From NCBI GenBank assembly GCA_027487555.1, contig JAIYDI010000048.1, positions 1 to 64,000 on the forward strand: a stretch of DNA of 64,000 nucleotides, written 5' to 3'. Numbering within the stretch: position 1 is the stretch's first letter; every line of letters starts with the position of its first letter. The position numbers were made by a program, and so were the translations under genes. Source of the DNA: Hyphomicrobiales bacterium. GTDB taxonomy: Bacteria; Pseudomonadota; Alphaproteobacteria; Rhizobiales; Devosiaceae. This document shows, in pieces, positions 16,705-27,560 of this stretch. The notes beneath the pieces are model-generated. The model made no database searches, was not told the origin of the DNA, and saw only the letters and a program-made list of their open reading frames with translations.

Positions 16705-16789
16705 TGGTGCCCTGGAGAGGACTCGAACCTCCACGTCGCAAAACACACGGACCTGAACCGTGCGCGTCTACCAATTCCGCCACCAGGGC
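16705..16789 (-). tRNA. tRNA-Leu (anticodon CAG)
   Basis: Read on the minus strand, the 7-bp acceptor GCCCTGG/CCAGGGC closes a class II tRNA with a D arm (GGCGGAATTGGTAGACGC), anticodon arm CACGG-TTCAGGT-CCGTG (anticodon CAG), a long variable arm and T arm GAGGTTCGAGTCCTC. The discriminator is A and CCA is encoded (16705-16707). Confidence 0.97.
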
Positions 16790-17012
16790 AAACCGATGGG
16801 CGCCGGTCCTCTAGGCCATGGCCGAAAGCCTGTCAACCGCGATTTGGAACGGAAAAGCAAAACAGACGCTTAGCGTTGGCGGAGCAACATACCGGCCGCA
16901 GGTGCACGGGACACGCTGAAGCGTCAAAACGCCCCGCAGACGCGGGCTCGACAGCTTCTGGCGCGCGCGCTAGAAGCGCGTCTCACCCCTTTGACGCGAT
17001 AGAGCGAGACCG

Positions 17013-17972
17013 ATGTCCATGAGCAACCTGGTGACCATATTCGGCGGTTCGGGCTTTGTCGGTACGCAGGTCGTCCAGGCCTTTGCAAGGGCAGGCTACC
17101 GCGTCCGCGTCGCCGTGCGCCGGCCAGATCTTGCTGGCCACGTCAAGCCGCTCGGGAGCGTGGGGCAGGTCGCACCGATCCAGGCCAATATCCGCAATCA
17201 GGCTTCTGTTGAGCGGGCCGTGAAGGGCGCATCGATCGTCGTCAACCTCGTCGGGATCGGATTCGAATCGGGAAAACAGCGCTTCCGCGCCGTGCATGCC
17301 TTGGGCGCACAGAATGTCGCGGTAGCCGCAAAGTCGCTGGGTGTTGCGCATCTTGTTCATATGTCGGCGATCGGTGCCGATATGCAGAGCGTTTCTGTCT
17401 ATGCGCGCACCAAGGCTCTGGGTGAGTCTGAGGTCCTGGCTGCCTTTCCGGAAGCTGTGATCCTCAGGCCATCGGTGATTTTCGGCAAGGGCGACGGGTT
17501 CTTCAACCTCCTGGGCGGCCTGGCCGCTCGGTTGCCGGTGATACCTGTCTTTGGCGGTAAGACAAAGTTCCAGCCCGTCTATGTGGGCGATGTCGCGCAG
17601 GCCTTTCTCGCTTCCGGCGAAGGCAAGGTCTCGGCTGGCGTCTACGAGTTGGGTGGCCCGGAGGTGCTGAGCTATCGCGATCTGTGGACGCGGGTGATGC
17701 GCGATACGCAGCGCAACCGTCCGCTGCTACCTATGCCCGCGGGCGTCGCGAAGTTGATGGCCCTGCCTTTCGCACTCTTGCCGTTCAAGCCGCTGATCAC
17801 TTCCGATCAGGTTGACCTGCTGCAGATCGACAATGTTGTTTCCAACGCGTCCGAGGCGGGGGGCCGCACACTCGCAGCGTTCGGAATTACCGCCACGCCG
17901 ATGGATGCCGTGCTGCCCAGCTATCTTTGGCGGTTCATGCCCAATGGGCAGTTCGATCGCCAGACCGCCTGA
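17013..17972 (+). CDS. complex I NDUFA9-like, NAD(P)-binding SDR-type protein
   Basis: A 319-residue atypical SDR of the NDUFA9 subfamily. The nucleotide-binding motif FGGSGFVGTQVVQAFARAGY is at residues 10-29. SAIGADMQSVSVYARTKALGE carries the Ser/Tyr/Lys segment (YARTK). The C-terminal PMPAGVAKLMALPFALLPF and ITSDQVDLLQIDNVVS are typical of bacterial NDUFA9-like proteins. Mitochondrial NDUFA9 is a complex I accessory subunit; a bacterial role near complex I is plausible but unproven. An intrinsic terminator follows at 17999-18032. Confidence 0.85.
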   Translation: MSMSNLVTIFGGSGFVGTQVVQAFARAGYRVRVAVRRPDLAGHVKPLGSVGQVAPIQANIRNQASVERAVKGASIVVNLVGIGFESGKQRFRAVHALGAQNVAVAAKSLGVAHLVHMSAIGADMQSVSVYARTKALGESEVLAAFPEAVILRPSVIFGKGDGFFNLLGGLAARLPVIPVFGGKTKFQPVYVGDVAQAFLASGEGKVSAGVYELGGPEVLSYRDLWTRVMRDTQRNRPLLPMPAGVAKLMALPFALLPFKPLITSDQVDLLQIDNVVSNASEAGGRTLAAFGITATPMDAVLPSYLWRFMPNGQFDRQTA

Positions 17973-17998
17973 TCGGACACTGCCCTCCCTGATGACTT

Positions 17999-18032
17999 GC
18001 TCCGGCGCCCATTGGGGCGCAGCGGAGCTTTT
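17999..18032 (+). terminator. intrinsic terminator between NDUFA9-like gene and uppP
   Basis: GCTCCG at 17999 pairs with CGGAGC at 18023-18028, with an inner CGCCC/GGGCG stem, then TTTT at 18029-18032. It ends the plus-strand gene and lies 8 bp before the convergent uppP stop codon. Confidence 0.65.
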
Positions 18033-18039
18033 GCCGACT

Positions 18040-18867
18040 CTACTTGAACAGCAGCAGCCCCCAAAGCCCGATGGCGCCAACGAAGATTCGCCAGTACGCG
18101 AATATGGCGAAGCCGTTGCGCGATATGAAATCGAGAAGGTAACGCACAACGAAAAATGCGGTGACGAAGGCTGCGGCGAAGCCGATGATCACTGCTGCCC
18201 CGAGTTCGGAAGTCAGGTACTCCCTGCTCTTGTAGAGGTCATAGGAAAAGGCGCCGCCCATGATCGGCAGGGCGATGAAAAAGGTGAACTCAGCCGCGGA
18301 GCGCTTGTCAGTACCCATCAGCAGCGATCCGACGATGGTTGCTCCCGACCGCGACACACCTGGCACCAACGCCAGCATCTGGAACAGCCCGACATACAGG
18401 CAAAGCAGCGGCGGGTAGTCGTATATGTCCGTGTACTTGGGTGTCAGTTTCATCTGGTCGACATAGAGCAGCACGATGCCGCCGAGGATCAGCGAGACGC
18501 AGATCACCACCGGGCTCTCATAGATCACCGTCTTGATGAAATCGTGGAGCAGCACGCCCGCGATAGCGGCCGGAAATGAGGCCAGAAGCACGCCAAGCAC
18601 GAAACGCAATGCGCCCGGCTTTCGCGCGAGGGCATCGGTTGCGATTCTGAACAGGCGCTGGAAGTAGATCGCGACAATGGCGAGGATGGCGCCGAGTTGG
18701 ATCAAGACTTCGAACACCCGACCGGGGCTCGAGAAACCAATGAAATGCTCGACGAGGAGGAGATGACCGGTGGACGAGACCGGAAGGAATTCGGTAACCC
18801 CCTCAATGACACCGAGCAAAAGCGGTACAAAAATGCCTTGATCGGCTGCCATCTCGAACCTACTCAT
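18040..18867 (-). CDS. uppP: undecaprenyl-diphosphatase UppP (BacA)
   Basis: A 275-residue integral membrane phosphatase that dephosphorylates undecaprenyl pyrophosphate to recycle the peptidoglycan lipid carrier. The two catalytic signatures are present: EGVTEFLPVSSTGHLLL near the N-terminus and PGVSRSGATI in the second half. About eight hydrophobic helices are seen. The ATG at 18867 has GAGG 5 nt upstream; an ATG five codons in is an alternative. Confidence 0.95.
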   Translation of the reverse strand: MSRFEMAADQGIFVPLLLGVIEGVTEFLPVSSTGHLLLVEHFIGFSSPGRVFEVLIQLGAILAIVAIYFQRLFRIATDALARKPGALRFVLGVLLASFPAAIAGVLLHDFIKTVIYESPVVICVSLILGGIVLLYVDQMKLTPKYTDIYDYPPLLCLYVGLFQMLALVPGVSRSGATIVGSLLMGTDKRSAAEFTFFIALPIMGGAFSYDLYKSREYLTSELGAAVIIGFAAAFVTAFFVVRYLLDFISRNGFAIFAYWRIFVGAIGLWGLLLFK

Positions 18868-18940
18868 CGACGCCTCAAGCGCGGGCGTATGCGCTTCTAG
18901 ACCGATTTGCCGACCCCCGCAAAGGATGGACGCACGTTAG

Positions 18941-19618
18941 ATGCCCCGGCTGTTGCACCATCGCCTCGACCCTTCCTCGCGTCTCGCGCGGCTGATGTTT
19001 GCCGAGTATGGCGTGGCCGTCGACCTCGAGGACGTGCGCCCTTGGCTGCGCGACGCTGCGCTGCTCGAAATCAACCCCGCGGCAACGGTGCCGATCCTGC
19101 TTGATGATGGCGTGCCGCCAGTGGTGGGGACGCTCGCGACCATTCACGCCATCGACGATCACTATACGCCGGCGACGGTCGATAGTCTGATCCCGTCCGA
19201 CGCTGCGGTGCGCTCGGAGATGTGGCGGCTGATCGAGTGGGTGCTGGTCAAGCTCAATGACGAAGTGACGCGCTATATCCTCGAAGAGAAGATCGTCAAA
19301 CGCGACATCAGGGGCGCAGTGCCCGAGCCTGGCGTTCTGAGAGCTGCAAAGGCCAACCTCGCGGAGCATCTGCTCTACTTCAACTGGCTCTTCGCAACGC
19401 GACACTGGGCGGCTGGACCGATGCTGACCTTGGCGGATTTTGCGCTTGCCGCGCATCTGTCGACCCTCGACTATCTCGGCGATGTGCTGTGGGACAGTGC
19501 ACCCGAGACCAGGCAATGGTATGCCCGCATCAAGTCGCGGCCGGCATTCCGGACCTTGCTGAACGACCGGATCGTCGGAATGCCGGCGGCGCAGGGCTAT
19601 GCAGACCTCGATTTCTGA
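18941..19618 (+). CDS. fzlA: glutathione S-transferase-fold protein, FzlA-like
   Basis: A 225-residue GST-family protein. The N-terminal thioredoxin-like part is LHHRLDPSSRLARLMFAEYG with cis-proline region NPAATVPILLDDG; the C-terminal helical domain contains LADFALAAHLSTLDYLGD. The C-terminal tail AFRTLLNDRIVGMPAAQGYADLDF resembles, from memory, Caulobacter FzlA, which binds FtsZ and sets constriction rate. Placement next to uppP, a cell-wall gene, and before queG is the order seen in Hyphomicrobiales. If not FzlA, it is an ordinary GST of unknown substrate. Confidence 0.7.
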   Translation: MPRLLHHRLDPSSRLARLMFAEYGVAVDLEDVRPWLRDAALLEINPAATVPILLDDGVPPVVGTLATIHAIDDHYTPATVDSLIPSDAAVRSEMWRLIEWVLVKLNDEVTRYILEEKIVKRDIRGAVPEPGVLRAAKANLAEHLLYFNWLFATRHWAAGPMLTLADFALAAHLSTLDYLGDVLWDSAPETRQWYARIKSRPAFRTLLNDRIVGMPAAQGYADLDF

Positions 19619-19624
19619 GGCGAC

Positions 19625-20806
19625 TTGCCGGTGTTGCCCCCACGTCGGATAACCGATGCCGTGGATATGATCAGACTGATCGGCGAACTGCAGGACCGTG
19701 CCAAGACCCTTGGCTTCGACGCCTTCGGGATTGCGGCGGCCAATGCGCGTCCGGACCTGCCGGGAAAGCTCGGAGCCGCGCTGGCCGAGGGCTGGCATGG
19801 CGAAATGGCGTGGATGGCGGAAACAGCCGAACGGCGGGCCTCGCCGTCTGCCCTTTGGCCGCAAGTGCGCTCGGTGATCATGGTCGGGTTCAATTACGGT
19901 CCGGACGAAGATCCGCTCGAACGGCTTTCTGATCGTGTCATCGGCAACATCTCTGTCTATGCCCGCAATCGAGACTACCACGACATCATCAAGGGTCGCC
20001 TGAAGGAGTTGGCCGGACTGCTGCGCCGGCGCAGTGGAGCAACGGTAAAGGTGTTTGTCGATACGGCGCCCGTTATGGAGAAGCCGCTCGCCGAGGCCGC
20101 GGGGCTCGGCTGGCAGGGCAAGCACACCGTTCTTGTCAGCCGCGCCTTCGGCTCGTGGCTGTTCCTCGGGGCGATCTTCACCGATCTCGACCTGTCGGCC
20201 GATGAGCCGCATCCAGAAAGCTGCGGCACTTGCACGCGCTGCCTCGATGTCTGCCCAACCAAGGCGTTCCCCGCGCCGTTCCAACTCGATGCGCGGCGCT
20301 GCATCGCCTATCTCAACATCGAGCATGAAGGGCCCATTCCGCACGAGTTCCGGGCGCCGATCGGCAACCGCATCTATGGTTGCGACGATTGCCTCGCCGT
20401 GTGCCCGTGGAACAAGTTCGCCTCCGTGACGCGGGAAATGAAGCTGCAGGCTCGCGAGGACCTGAGGGCGCCGGCCCTTGCCGACCTCGCCGCGCTCGAC
20501 GAGGCGGGGTTCAGGGTGCTGTTTTCCGGCTCGCCGATCAAGCGGATCGGATATGGACGGTTCCTGCGCAATGTATTGATTGCCATCGGCAATTCCGGAG
20601 ATCGCAGTTTCCTGCCCCAGGTGCTGGGACGGCTCCATGACCCCGCCCCGCTGATCCGCGGGGCGGCAGTATGGGCTCTGAAGCGGTTGGCTACGGACAA
20701 AGAGATTTCCGCCCAAGCGCTTGAATTTTTGGGCCATGAGCGCGATCAGAGCGTTAAGGCAGAATGGAACGCGGTCGTCCAGCCGGCGCGCGTCGACAGC
20801 AAGTGA
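19625..20806 (+). CDS. queG: epoxyqueuosine reductase QueG
   Basis: A 393-residue iron-sulfur, cobalamin-dependent enzyme reducing epoxyqueuosine to queuosine in tRNA. Two ferredoxin-like cysteine clusters are seen: CGTCTRCLDVCPTKAF near residue 199 and CDDCLAVCPWNKF near residue 255. The N-terminal domain has GWHGEMAWMAE and VFVDTAPVMEKPLAEAAGLGW, and HEAT-like helices close the protein. Start is uncertain: TTG 19625, GTG 19631 and ATG 19667 are all possible; 19625 has GAGG just upstream. It follows the fzlA-like gene by 6 bp. Confidence 0.93.
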   Translation: MPVLPPRRITDAVDMIRLIGELQDRAKTLGFDAFGIAAANARPDLPGKLGAALAEGWHGEMAWMAETAERRASPSALWPQVRSVIMVGFNYGPDEDPLERLSDRVIGNISVYARNRDYHDIIKGRLKELAGLLRRRSGATVKVFVDTAPVMEKPLAEAAGLGWQGKHTVLVSRAFGSWLFLGAIFTDLDLSADEPHPESCGTCTRCLDVCPTKAFPAPFQLDARRCIAYLNIEHEGPIPHEFRAPIGNRIYGCDDCLAVCPWNKFASVTREMKLQAREDLRAPALADLAALDEAGFRVLFSGSPIKRIGYGRFLRNVLIAIGNSGDRSFLPQVLGRLHDPAPLIRGAAVWALKRLATDKEISAQALEFLGHERDQSVKAEWNAVVQPARVDSK

Positions 20807-20812
20807 TGAATA

Positions 20813-21685
20813 ATGGGCGTTTTCTTCTTCGGCATGGGCTATTCCTCCCGTGCCACCGCGCGGGTCCTGCACCGGCTGGGTGATCCGAACCTGCCGATAT
20901 CCGGCACCACGCGCAGCCTCGACAGGACGGTCGGCGATGCCGATGACGGCATCCGGATGCATGTTTTCGACGGCGAGGTTCCCGGCCCGACTCTCGGTGC
21001 GGATCTCGGTCACGCGACCCATGTGATTCACTCGATTGCTCCAGATGAACGGGGAGATTCCGTCTTCACTCTCCACCGCGCGGATCTTGATTCCGCCACA
21101 AACCTCCAATGGCTCGGCTATTTCTCGACGGTCGGAGTATACGGCGATTTCGGGGGGGCGTGGATAGATGAAGATGCCCCGACACGGCCGATAAATCTGC
21201 GCTCGAAACAGCGTGTTCTGGCCGAAGAGGCGTGGCGGAATTACGCGAATGAGCGTGGAATTCCGCTGTTCATCCTAAGGCTCGCGGGGATCTACGGGCC
21301 TGGACGCTCGACATTCGACAAATTGCGCGACGGAACGGCGCGACGAATTGTGAAGGTAGGGCAGGTATTTAACCGCATTCATGTCGAGGATATCGGCGAG
21401 GTGACCGCCCGCGCTGCGCTGAGTGGGCTCGAGGGTACCTACAACCTTGCAGATCATGAGCCGGCGCCGCCGCAGGACCTCGTGACCTATGCGGCGCAGA
21501 AGATGGGCATTGCCCCGCCGCCAGAGCAGCCCTTCGAGACTGCCGAGATGACGCCGATGGCGCGCAGCTTCTACTCGGACAACAAACGGGTCTCGAACCG
21601 CCGCGTTCTCGACGCATTGGGCTACGAACTCAGGTATCCAACCTATCGAGCCGGGCTCGATGCCATCTGGGCTGCACAAAGATGA
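20813..21685 (+). CDS. SDR-family NAD(P)-binding protein (YeeZ-like)
   Basis: A 290-residue extended SDR. It opens with MGVFFFGMGYSSRATARVL, a GxGxxxR-type dinucleotide fold, then FSTVGVYGDFGGAWIDE and RLAGIYGPGR, both characteristic of the YeeZ/SDR_a48 type of nucleoside-diphosphate-sugar epimerase-like proteins. VFNRIHVEDIGEVTARAAL is the substrate-domain hinge. The classical YxxxK is not clear, so catalysis is uncertain. It starts 6 bp after queG and overlaps the next gene by 4 bp, suggesting an operon fzlA-like-queG-SDR-GNAT. Confidence 0.75.
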   Translation: MGVFFFGMGYSSRATARVLHRLGDPNLPISGTTRSLDRTVGDADDGIRMHVFDGEVPGPTLGADLGHATHVIHSIAPDERGDSVFTLHRADLDSATNLQWLGYFSTVGVYGDFGGAWIDEDAPTRPINLRSKQRVLAEEAWRNYANERGIPLFILRLAGIYGPGRSTFDKLRDGTARRIVKVGQVFNRIHVEDIGEVTARAALSGLEGTYNLADHEPAPPQDLVTYAAQKMGIAPPPEQPFETAEMTPMARSFYSDNKRVSNRRVLDALGYELRYPTYRAGLDAIWAAQR

Positions 21686-22347
21686 ACGGATTCTTAACCG
21701 CCAAGCCGCCGGTGCCATTGGTGCTCGAGGGACGCTATGCGCGGCTCGAGCCGATCGGGCCCGAACATCTGGACGGACTGTTCGCGGTATCAAGCGTGCC
21801 GGATGCGGAGCAGCGCTTCGCCTACCTGTTCGAAAACCCGCCAAAGGACCGCGAGGCGATGGCAGAGTGGTTGTCGCGGCAGTTGGGCAAGACCGATCCG
21901 CAGGTTTGCGCGGTGGTCGACCGGGCGAATGGCAAGGTCGGTGGCAGACAGCAATTGATGCGGATCGACGCGCCGAACGGGGTGATCGAGATCGGCGGGA
22001 TCTACTGGGGACCGGCGATCTCGCGAACGCGCGTGGCGACCGAAGCGCTCTACCTGACGGCCCGCCATGTGTTCGACGACCTCGGCTATCGCCGCTTCGA
22101 ATGGAAGTGCAACAATCGCAACGCGCCCAGCAAGCAGGCGGCGGCGCGCTTCGGCTTTACCTTCGAGGGCATCTTCCGCCAGCACATGGTGATCAAGGGC
22201 GAGAACCGCGATACCACCTGGTTCTCGATGCTCGATGGCGAGTGGCCGGCTCGAAAGGCCGAATTCGAGCGTTGGCTCGATCCGGGCAATTTCGATGCCG
22301 AAGGCGTGCAGCAGACACCGCTCAATCAGGGCATCGCCCGCGATTGA
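21682..22347 (+). CDS. GNAT-family acetyltransferase (RimL-like)
   Basis: A 221-residue GNAT protein of the RimJ/RimL branch. LVLEGRYARLEPIGPEHLDGL opens the protein; IEIGGIYWGPAISRTRVATEA is the acetyl-CoA region, and YRRFEWKCNNRNAPSKQAAARFGF followed by FEGIFRQHMVIKGENRDT is highly typical. The ATGA overlap with the SDR shows coupling. Substrate unknown; ribosomal-protein or small-molecule acetylation are both possible. Confidence 0.85.
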   Translation: MNGFLTAKPPVPLVLEGRYARLEPIGPEHLDGLFAVSSVPDAEQRFAYLFENPPKDREAMAEWLSRQLGKTDPQVCAVVDRANGKVGGRQQLMRIDAPNGVIEIGGIYWGPAISRTRVATEALYLTARHVFDDLGYRRFEWKCNNRNAPSKQAAARFGFTFEGIFRQHMVIKGENRDTTWFSMLDGEWPARKAEFERWLDPGNFDAEGVQQTPLNQGIARD

Positions 22348-22393
22348 CAAGCCGCGGGCCGGCCGCCTAATCAATTCACCAACTGGTTACATA

Positions 22394-22493
22394 GGTCATT
22401 TCACGGCGATTGACGCCGGGGTATGCTCTAAGTCCTTGTTTTGTCGCGCTTTCGAAACGGAAGAGTCATCCAGCTTTTCCTGAAGGCGCTCCA
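22394..22493 (+). repeat. RIME-like two-hairpin element, copy A
   Basis: Contains the family core TTTTGTCGCGCTTTCG then CGGAAGAGTCATCCAGCTTTTCCTGAAGGCGCT (22439-22490). The second hairpin is recognisable; the first (TCATTTCACG...) is decayed. Lies between the GNAT gene and uxaC. Confidence 0.75.
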
Positions 22494-22537
22494 GCATTTC
22501 GGGCTATGCCGGGAATCGGCCGCCGCGGGAGGATTTC

Positions 22538-23944
22538 ATGATGCATCTCAACGACGACAGGCTGTTCCCGTCCGATCCGACAGAGCGTGGCATCGCGCGG
22601 GCACTCTATGCGGGCATACGCGACCTGCCGCTGGTTTCGCCCCATGGTCACACGGAACCGCGCTGGTATGCCGAGAATGCGAACTTCCCCGATCCGGCGC
22701 GGCTGCTCATCGTGCCGGACCATTACATCTTCCGGATGCTGTTCTCGCAGGGGGTGCGGCTCGAGGACCTGGGCGTGCCGACGGTGGATGGCGCGCCGGT
22801 CGAAACGGATGGCCGGACAATATGGAGGCTGTTTGCGAAGAACTATTACCTGTTCCGCGGCACGCCGACCCGGATGTGGCTCGATCACACATTCGCGACG
22901 CTGTTCGGGCTCGATGAGCTGTTGACGGAAGCCAATGCCGACCGGTTCTACGACCATATCGCCGCGCTGCTCGAAACCGATGGCTTCAGGCCGCGGGCGC
23001 TGTTCGAGCGCTTCAACCTCGAGGTGATCTCGACGACGGATGGTGCGCTCGACGACCTGAAATGGCACCGGATGATCCGGGACAGCGGCTGGAACGGCCG
23101 CGTCGTGCCCGCCTATCGACCGGATGCGGTGGTCGACCCGGACTTCGAGGGATTCCTCGGCAATCTCGACAAACTCGCGGACATCTCGGGCGCAGATACC
23201 GGGACCTGGTCTGGCTATCTCGACGCGCATCGACAGCGCCGTGCCTATTTCAAAAGTTACGGCGCGACATCTTCCGACCATGGGCATCCGTCGGCGGCGA
23301 CGGCGAACCTGTCGTCGCAAGAGGCTGGGCCGTTGTTCGACAAGGTGCGGACCGGCAAGGCGGATGCAGCCGAGCGGGCGCTGTTCCGTGCCCAGATGCT
23401 GACCGAGATGGCGCGGATGAGCATAGACGATGGGCTGGTGCTGCAAATCCATCCCGGCTCGTTCCGCAACCACTCACCGGCGATGCTCAGGCGTTTCGGG
23501 CGTGACAAGGGCTTCGACATTCCGCAGCGCACCGATTATGTCGGCGCGCTGAAGCCGCTGCTCGACGCGGTGGGTACGGAGCCGGGCCTCTCGATCGTGC
23601 TGTTCACGCTCGACGAAAGCACTTATGCGCGGGAACTCGCGCCACTCGCCGGGGTGTATCCGTCGCTGAAGCTCGGGCCGCCGTGGTGGTTCCACGACAG
23701 CCCGGAAGGCATGATGCGGTTTCGTGAAATGGCGACAGAGACGGCCGGGTTCTACAACAGTGTCGGCTTCAACGACGACACGCGGGCGTTCCCGTCGATC
23801 CCGGCGCGGCACGACGTGGCCCGCCGCGTCGACTGCGCGTTCCTCGCCCGGCTTGTCGCCGAGCACCGGCTCAACGCGGACGAGGCGCATGAGGTCGCCA
23901 AGGACCTTGCCTATAATCTGGTGAAGTCCGCCTACCGGCTTTAG
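22538..23944 (+). CDS. uxaC: glucuronate isomerase UxaC
   Basis: A 468-residue uronate isomerase of the amidohydrolase superfamily, converting D-glucuronate to D-fructuronate and D-galacturonate to D-tagaturonate. LVSPHGHTEPRWYAENANF gives the HxH metal motif; the C-terminal VGFNDDTRAFPSIPARHDVARR is diagnostic. Length is normal. GGGAGG precedes the ATG. It is flanked by two repeat elements (copies A and B) and followed by a KdgF-like cupin, pointing to uronate use. No uxaB/uxuA genes are in the window. Confidence 0.95.
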   Translation: MMHLNDDRLFPSDPTERGIARALYAGIRDLPLVSPHGHTEPRWYAENANFPDPARLLIVPDHYIFRMLFSQGVRLEDLGVPTVDGAPVETDGRTIWRLFAKNYYLFRGTPTRMWLDHTFATLFGLDELLTEANADRFYDHIAALLETDGFRPRALFERFNLEVISTTDGALDDLKWHRMIRDSGWNGRVVPAYRPDAVVDPDFEGFLGNLDKLADISGADTGTWSGYLDAHRQRRAYFKSYGATSSDHGHPSAATANLSSQEAGPLFDKVRTGKADAAERALFRAQMLTEMARMSIDDGLVLQIHPGSFRNHSPAMLRRFGRDKGFDIPQRTDYVGALKPLLDAVGTEPGLSIVLFTLDESTYARELAPLAGVYPSLKLGPPWWFHDSPEGMMRFREMATETAGFYNSVGFNDDTRAFPSIPARHDVARRVDCAFLARLVAEHRLNADEAHEVAKDLAYNLVKSAYRL

Positions 23945-23947
23945 GCC

Positions 23948-24041
23948 GCTTTCAGGTTTCCTGCAGAGCGCTGAACTGAACTAAGTGTTTGTTTTACCGT
24001 GCTTTCGAACCGGAAAAGTCATGGAACTTTTCCGGAAGGCA
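23948..24041 (+). repeat. RIME-like two-hairpin element, copy B
   Basis: The second hairpin (GTGCTTTCGAACCGGAAAAGT...ACTTTTCCGGAAGGC, 23999-24040) is well kept. The first hairpin region aligns to other copies (TTTCAGGTTT, CGCTGAACTGAACTAAG) but has lost pairing. Lies between uxaC and the cupin gene, whose ribosome-binding site starts at its edge. Confidence 0.75.
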
Positions 24042-24060
24042 CATGAGGGAGGACGATACC

Positions 24061-24393
24061 ATGACCGACGCCAAGCTGTTTGCCGGACCAGAAGACGGAA
24101 AGCTCACGCAGCTCGATGGCTCGACCCGTCGGGTGATCATCGAGTTGCCCGACCTGATGCTGGTGGAATTCAGTTTCGAGGCAGGCGCGATCGGTGCGCT
24201 TCACAGCCACAAGCATGTGCAGACGAGCTACGTTGCCGAGGGCATTTTCGAAGTGACCATCGACGGGGTAACCCAGACGATAGCCGCCGGCGGCGCCTAT
24301 ATCGTGCCGTCGGGGCTCGTGCATGGGGTAAAGGCCCTGACCAAGGGCCGGCTCATCGACAGCTTCACGCCGCGGCGTGACGATTTCCTCTGA
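24061..24393 (+). CDS. kdgF: cupin-domain protein, KdgF-like
   Basis: A 110-residue single-cupin protein. The metal-binding histidines are in ALHSHKHVQTSYVAEGIFE and SGLVHGVKAL, and the C-terminal SFTPRRDDFL is a hallmark of KdgF-type cupins. KdgF linearises 4,5-unsaturated monouronates from pectin or alginate breakdown to keto forms. ATG 24061 follows GGGAGG; the frame open from 23989 runs through repeat B and is not coding. Position beside uxaC supports a role in uronate catabolism. The KdgF assignment is by motif and context, so a generic cupin remains possible. Confidence 0.75.
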   Translation: MTDAKLFAGPEDGKLTQLDGSTRRVIIELPDLMLVEFSFEAGAIGALHSHKHVQTSYVAEGIFEVTIDGVTQTIAAGGAYIVPSGLVHGVKALTKGRLIDSFTPRRDDFL

Positions 24394-24537
24394 AACGTCG
24401 CCCGGGCGAGGGGGCGCCATGGGCCGCCTGGCGTTCCAGTTGAGAGGCCGAAATGGTTGCGCCGCCTGCCCACGAAGCGCTGCAGCGCTCGATGGCTGTT
24501 CCAGCGGCGGATGTTGTTGTAGTCTCGCGAAGAGCCA

Positions 24538-24630
24538 GATCATTTCAGGGGAGGCCCGGAAATGATCTATGTCCTTGTTTTGTCGCGCCCCGAAGAAAGG
24601 TCATGCAACTTTTCCTGAAGGCGCTGCAGT
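24538..24630 (+). repeat. RIME-like two-hairpin element, copy C
   Basis: First hairpin arms GATCATTTC (24538-24546) and GAAATGATC (24559-24567) are exact 9-bp complements with a shortened loop. The core CCTTGTTTTGTCGCG follows, then GGTCATGCAACTTTTCCTGAAGGCGCTGCAG with part of the left arm of hairpin two missing. Confidence 0.75.
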
Positions 24631-24642
24631 GGTCGCGGGGTG

Positions 24643-25092
24643 ATGAAAGTGCTTGCATCGATTGCTCTATCTGTCGCTCTGGCGATAAGTCCTGCGGCGA
24701 TATCCATCCAAATGGACCAGCAGGACTGGGCAGGCTGGCATGGGGCTGAAGCTAGCCCGAATGGCGAGGGGTCTCGTTTGCGGCCCTGTATGGGACTCAC
24801 CTGCGGGCGCTGGGAAGACGTCAGGGTTGGACAGGCCGTGCGCGTTGCACCCCCGGCGGAGCCGGTACCGAGTGACCACCAGAAGGGTGATGAGCCGGGC
24901 TGTGCCCGTTCAATAGGCAGCGGGACCACCGTCGGTGGGGGGCATGGCAGCGGCGGCGGGACAGTGGTTGTGGCCCCGAGCGGCAGCGGTGGTGGCGGCG
25001 GGAGTGGTGGCGGCGGCGGCAGCGGAACATCTACCACCGTAGTCCCGCTTGATAACTGCCCGCGGCCGCCGCCTATACCTGTTCCACACTAG
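24643..25092 (+). CDS. small putative exported glycine-rich protein
   Basis: A 149-residue hypothetical protein I do not recognise. Residues 1-22 (KVLASIALSVALAISPAAI) look like a signal peptide. The middle has two or three cysteines (RLRPCMGLTCGRWED) and the C-terminal third is a glycine/serine-rich stretch followed by CPRPPPIPVPH. It sits exactly between repeat copies C and D. There is no strong ribosome-binding site. The opposite strand also gives a proline-rich frame. It may be a small surface protein or a chance frame. Confidence 0.4.
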   Translation: MKVLASIALSVALAISPAAISIQMDQQDWAGWHGAEASPNGEGSRLRPCMGLTCGRWEDVRVGQAVRVAPPAEPVPSDHQKGDEPGCARSIGSGTTVGGGHGSGGGTVVVAPSGSGGGGGSGGGGGSGTSTTVVPLDNCPRPPPIPVPH

Positions 25093-25186
25093 ATCACTTC
25101 ACGGCCTGTACGATGGGCTGAAATGGCCTAAGGCCTCGCTTTGTCGCGCTTCCGAGCGGGACGAGGCATGCAACTTTTCCAGAGAT
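25091..25186 (+). repeat. RIME-like two-hairpin element, copy D
   Basis: AGATCACTTCACGG...GGGCTGAAATGGCCTAAGG is a decayed first half; GCTTTGTCGCGCTTCCGAGCGGGACGAGGCATGCAACTTTTCCAGAG is the second. Lies between the convergent ends of the glycine-rich protein gene and the GH3 gene. Confidence 0.7.
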
Positions 25187-25190
25187 CGAC

Positions 25191-27560
<2,370 letters not shown>

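Noticed and set aside
16584..16814. Plus-strand frame containing [21 protein letters not shown]
   Set aside because: This is the classic spurious reading across the tRNA-Leu gene, not a protein.
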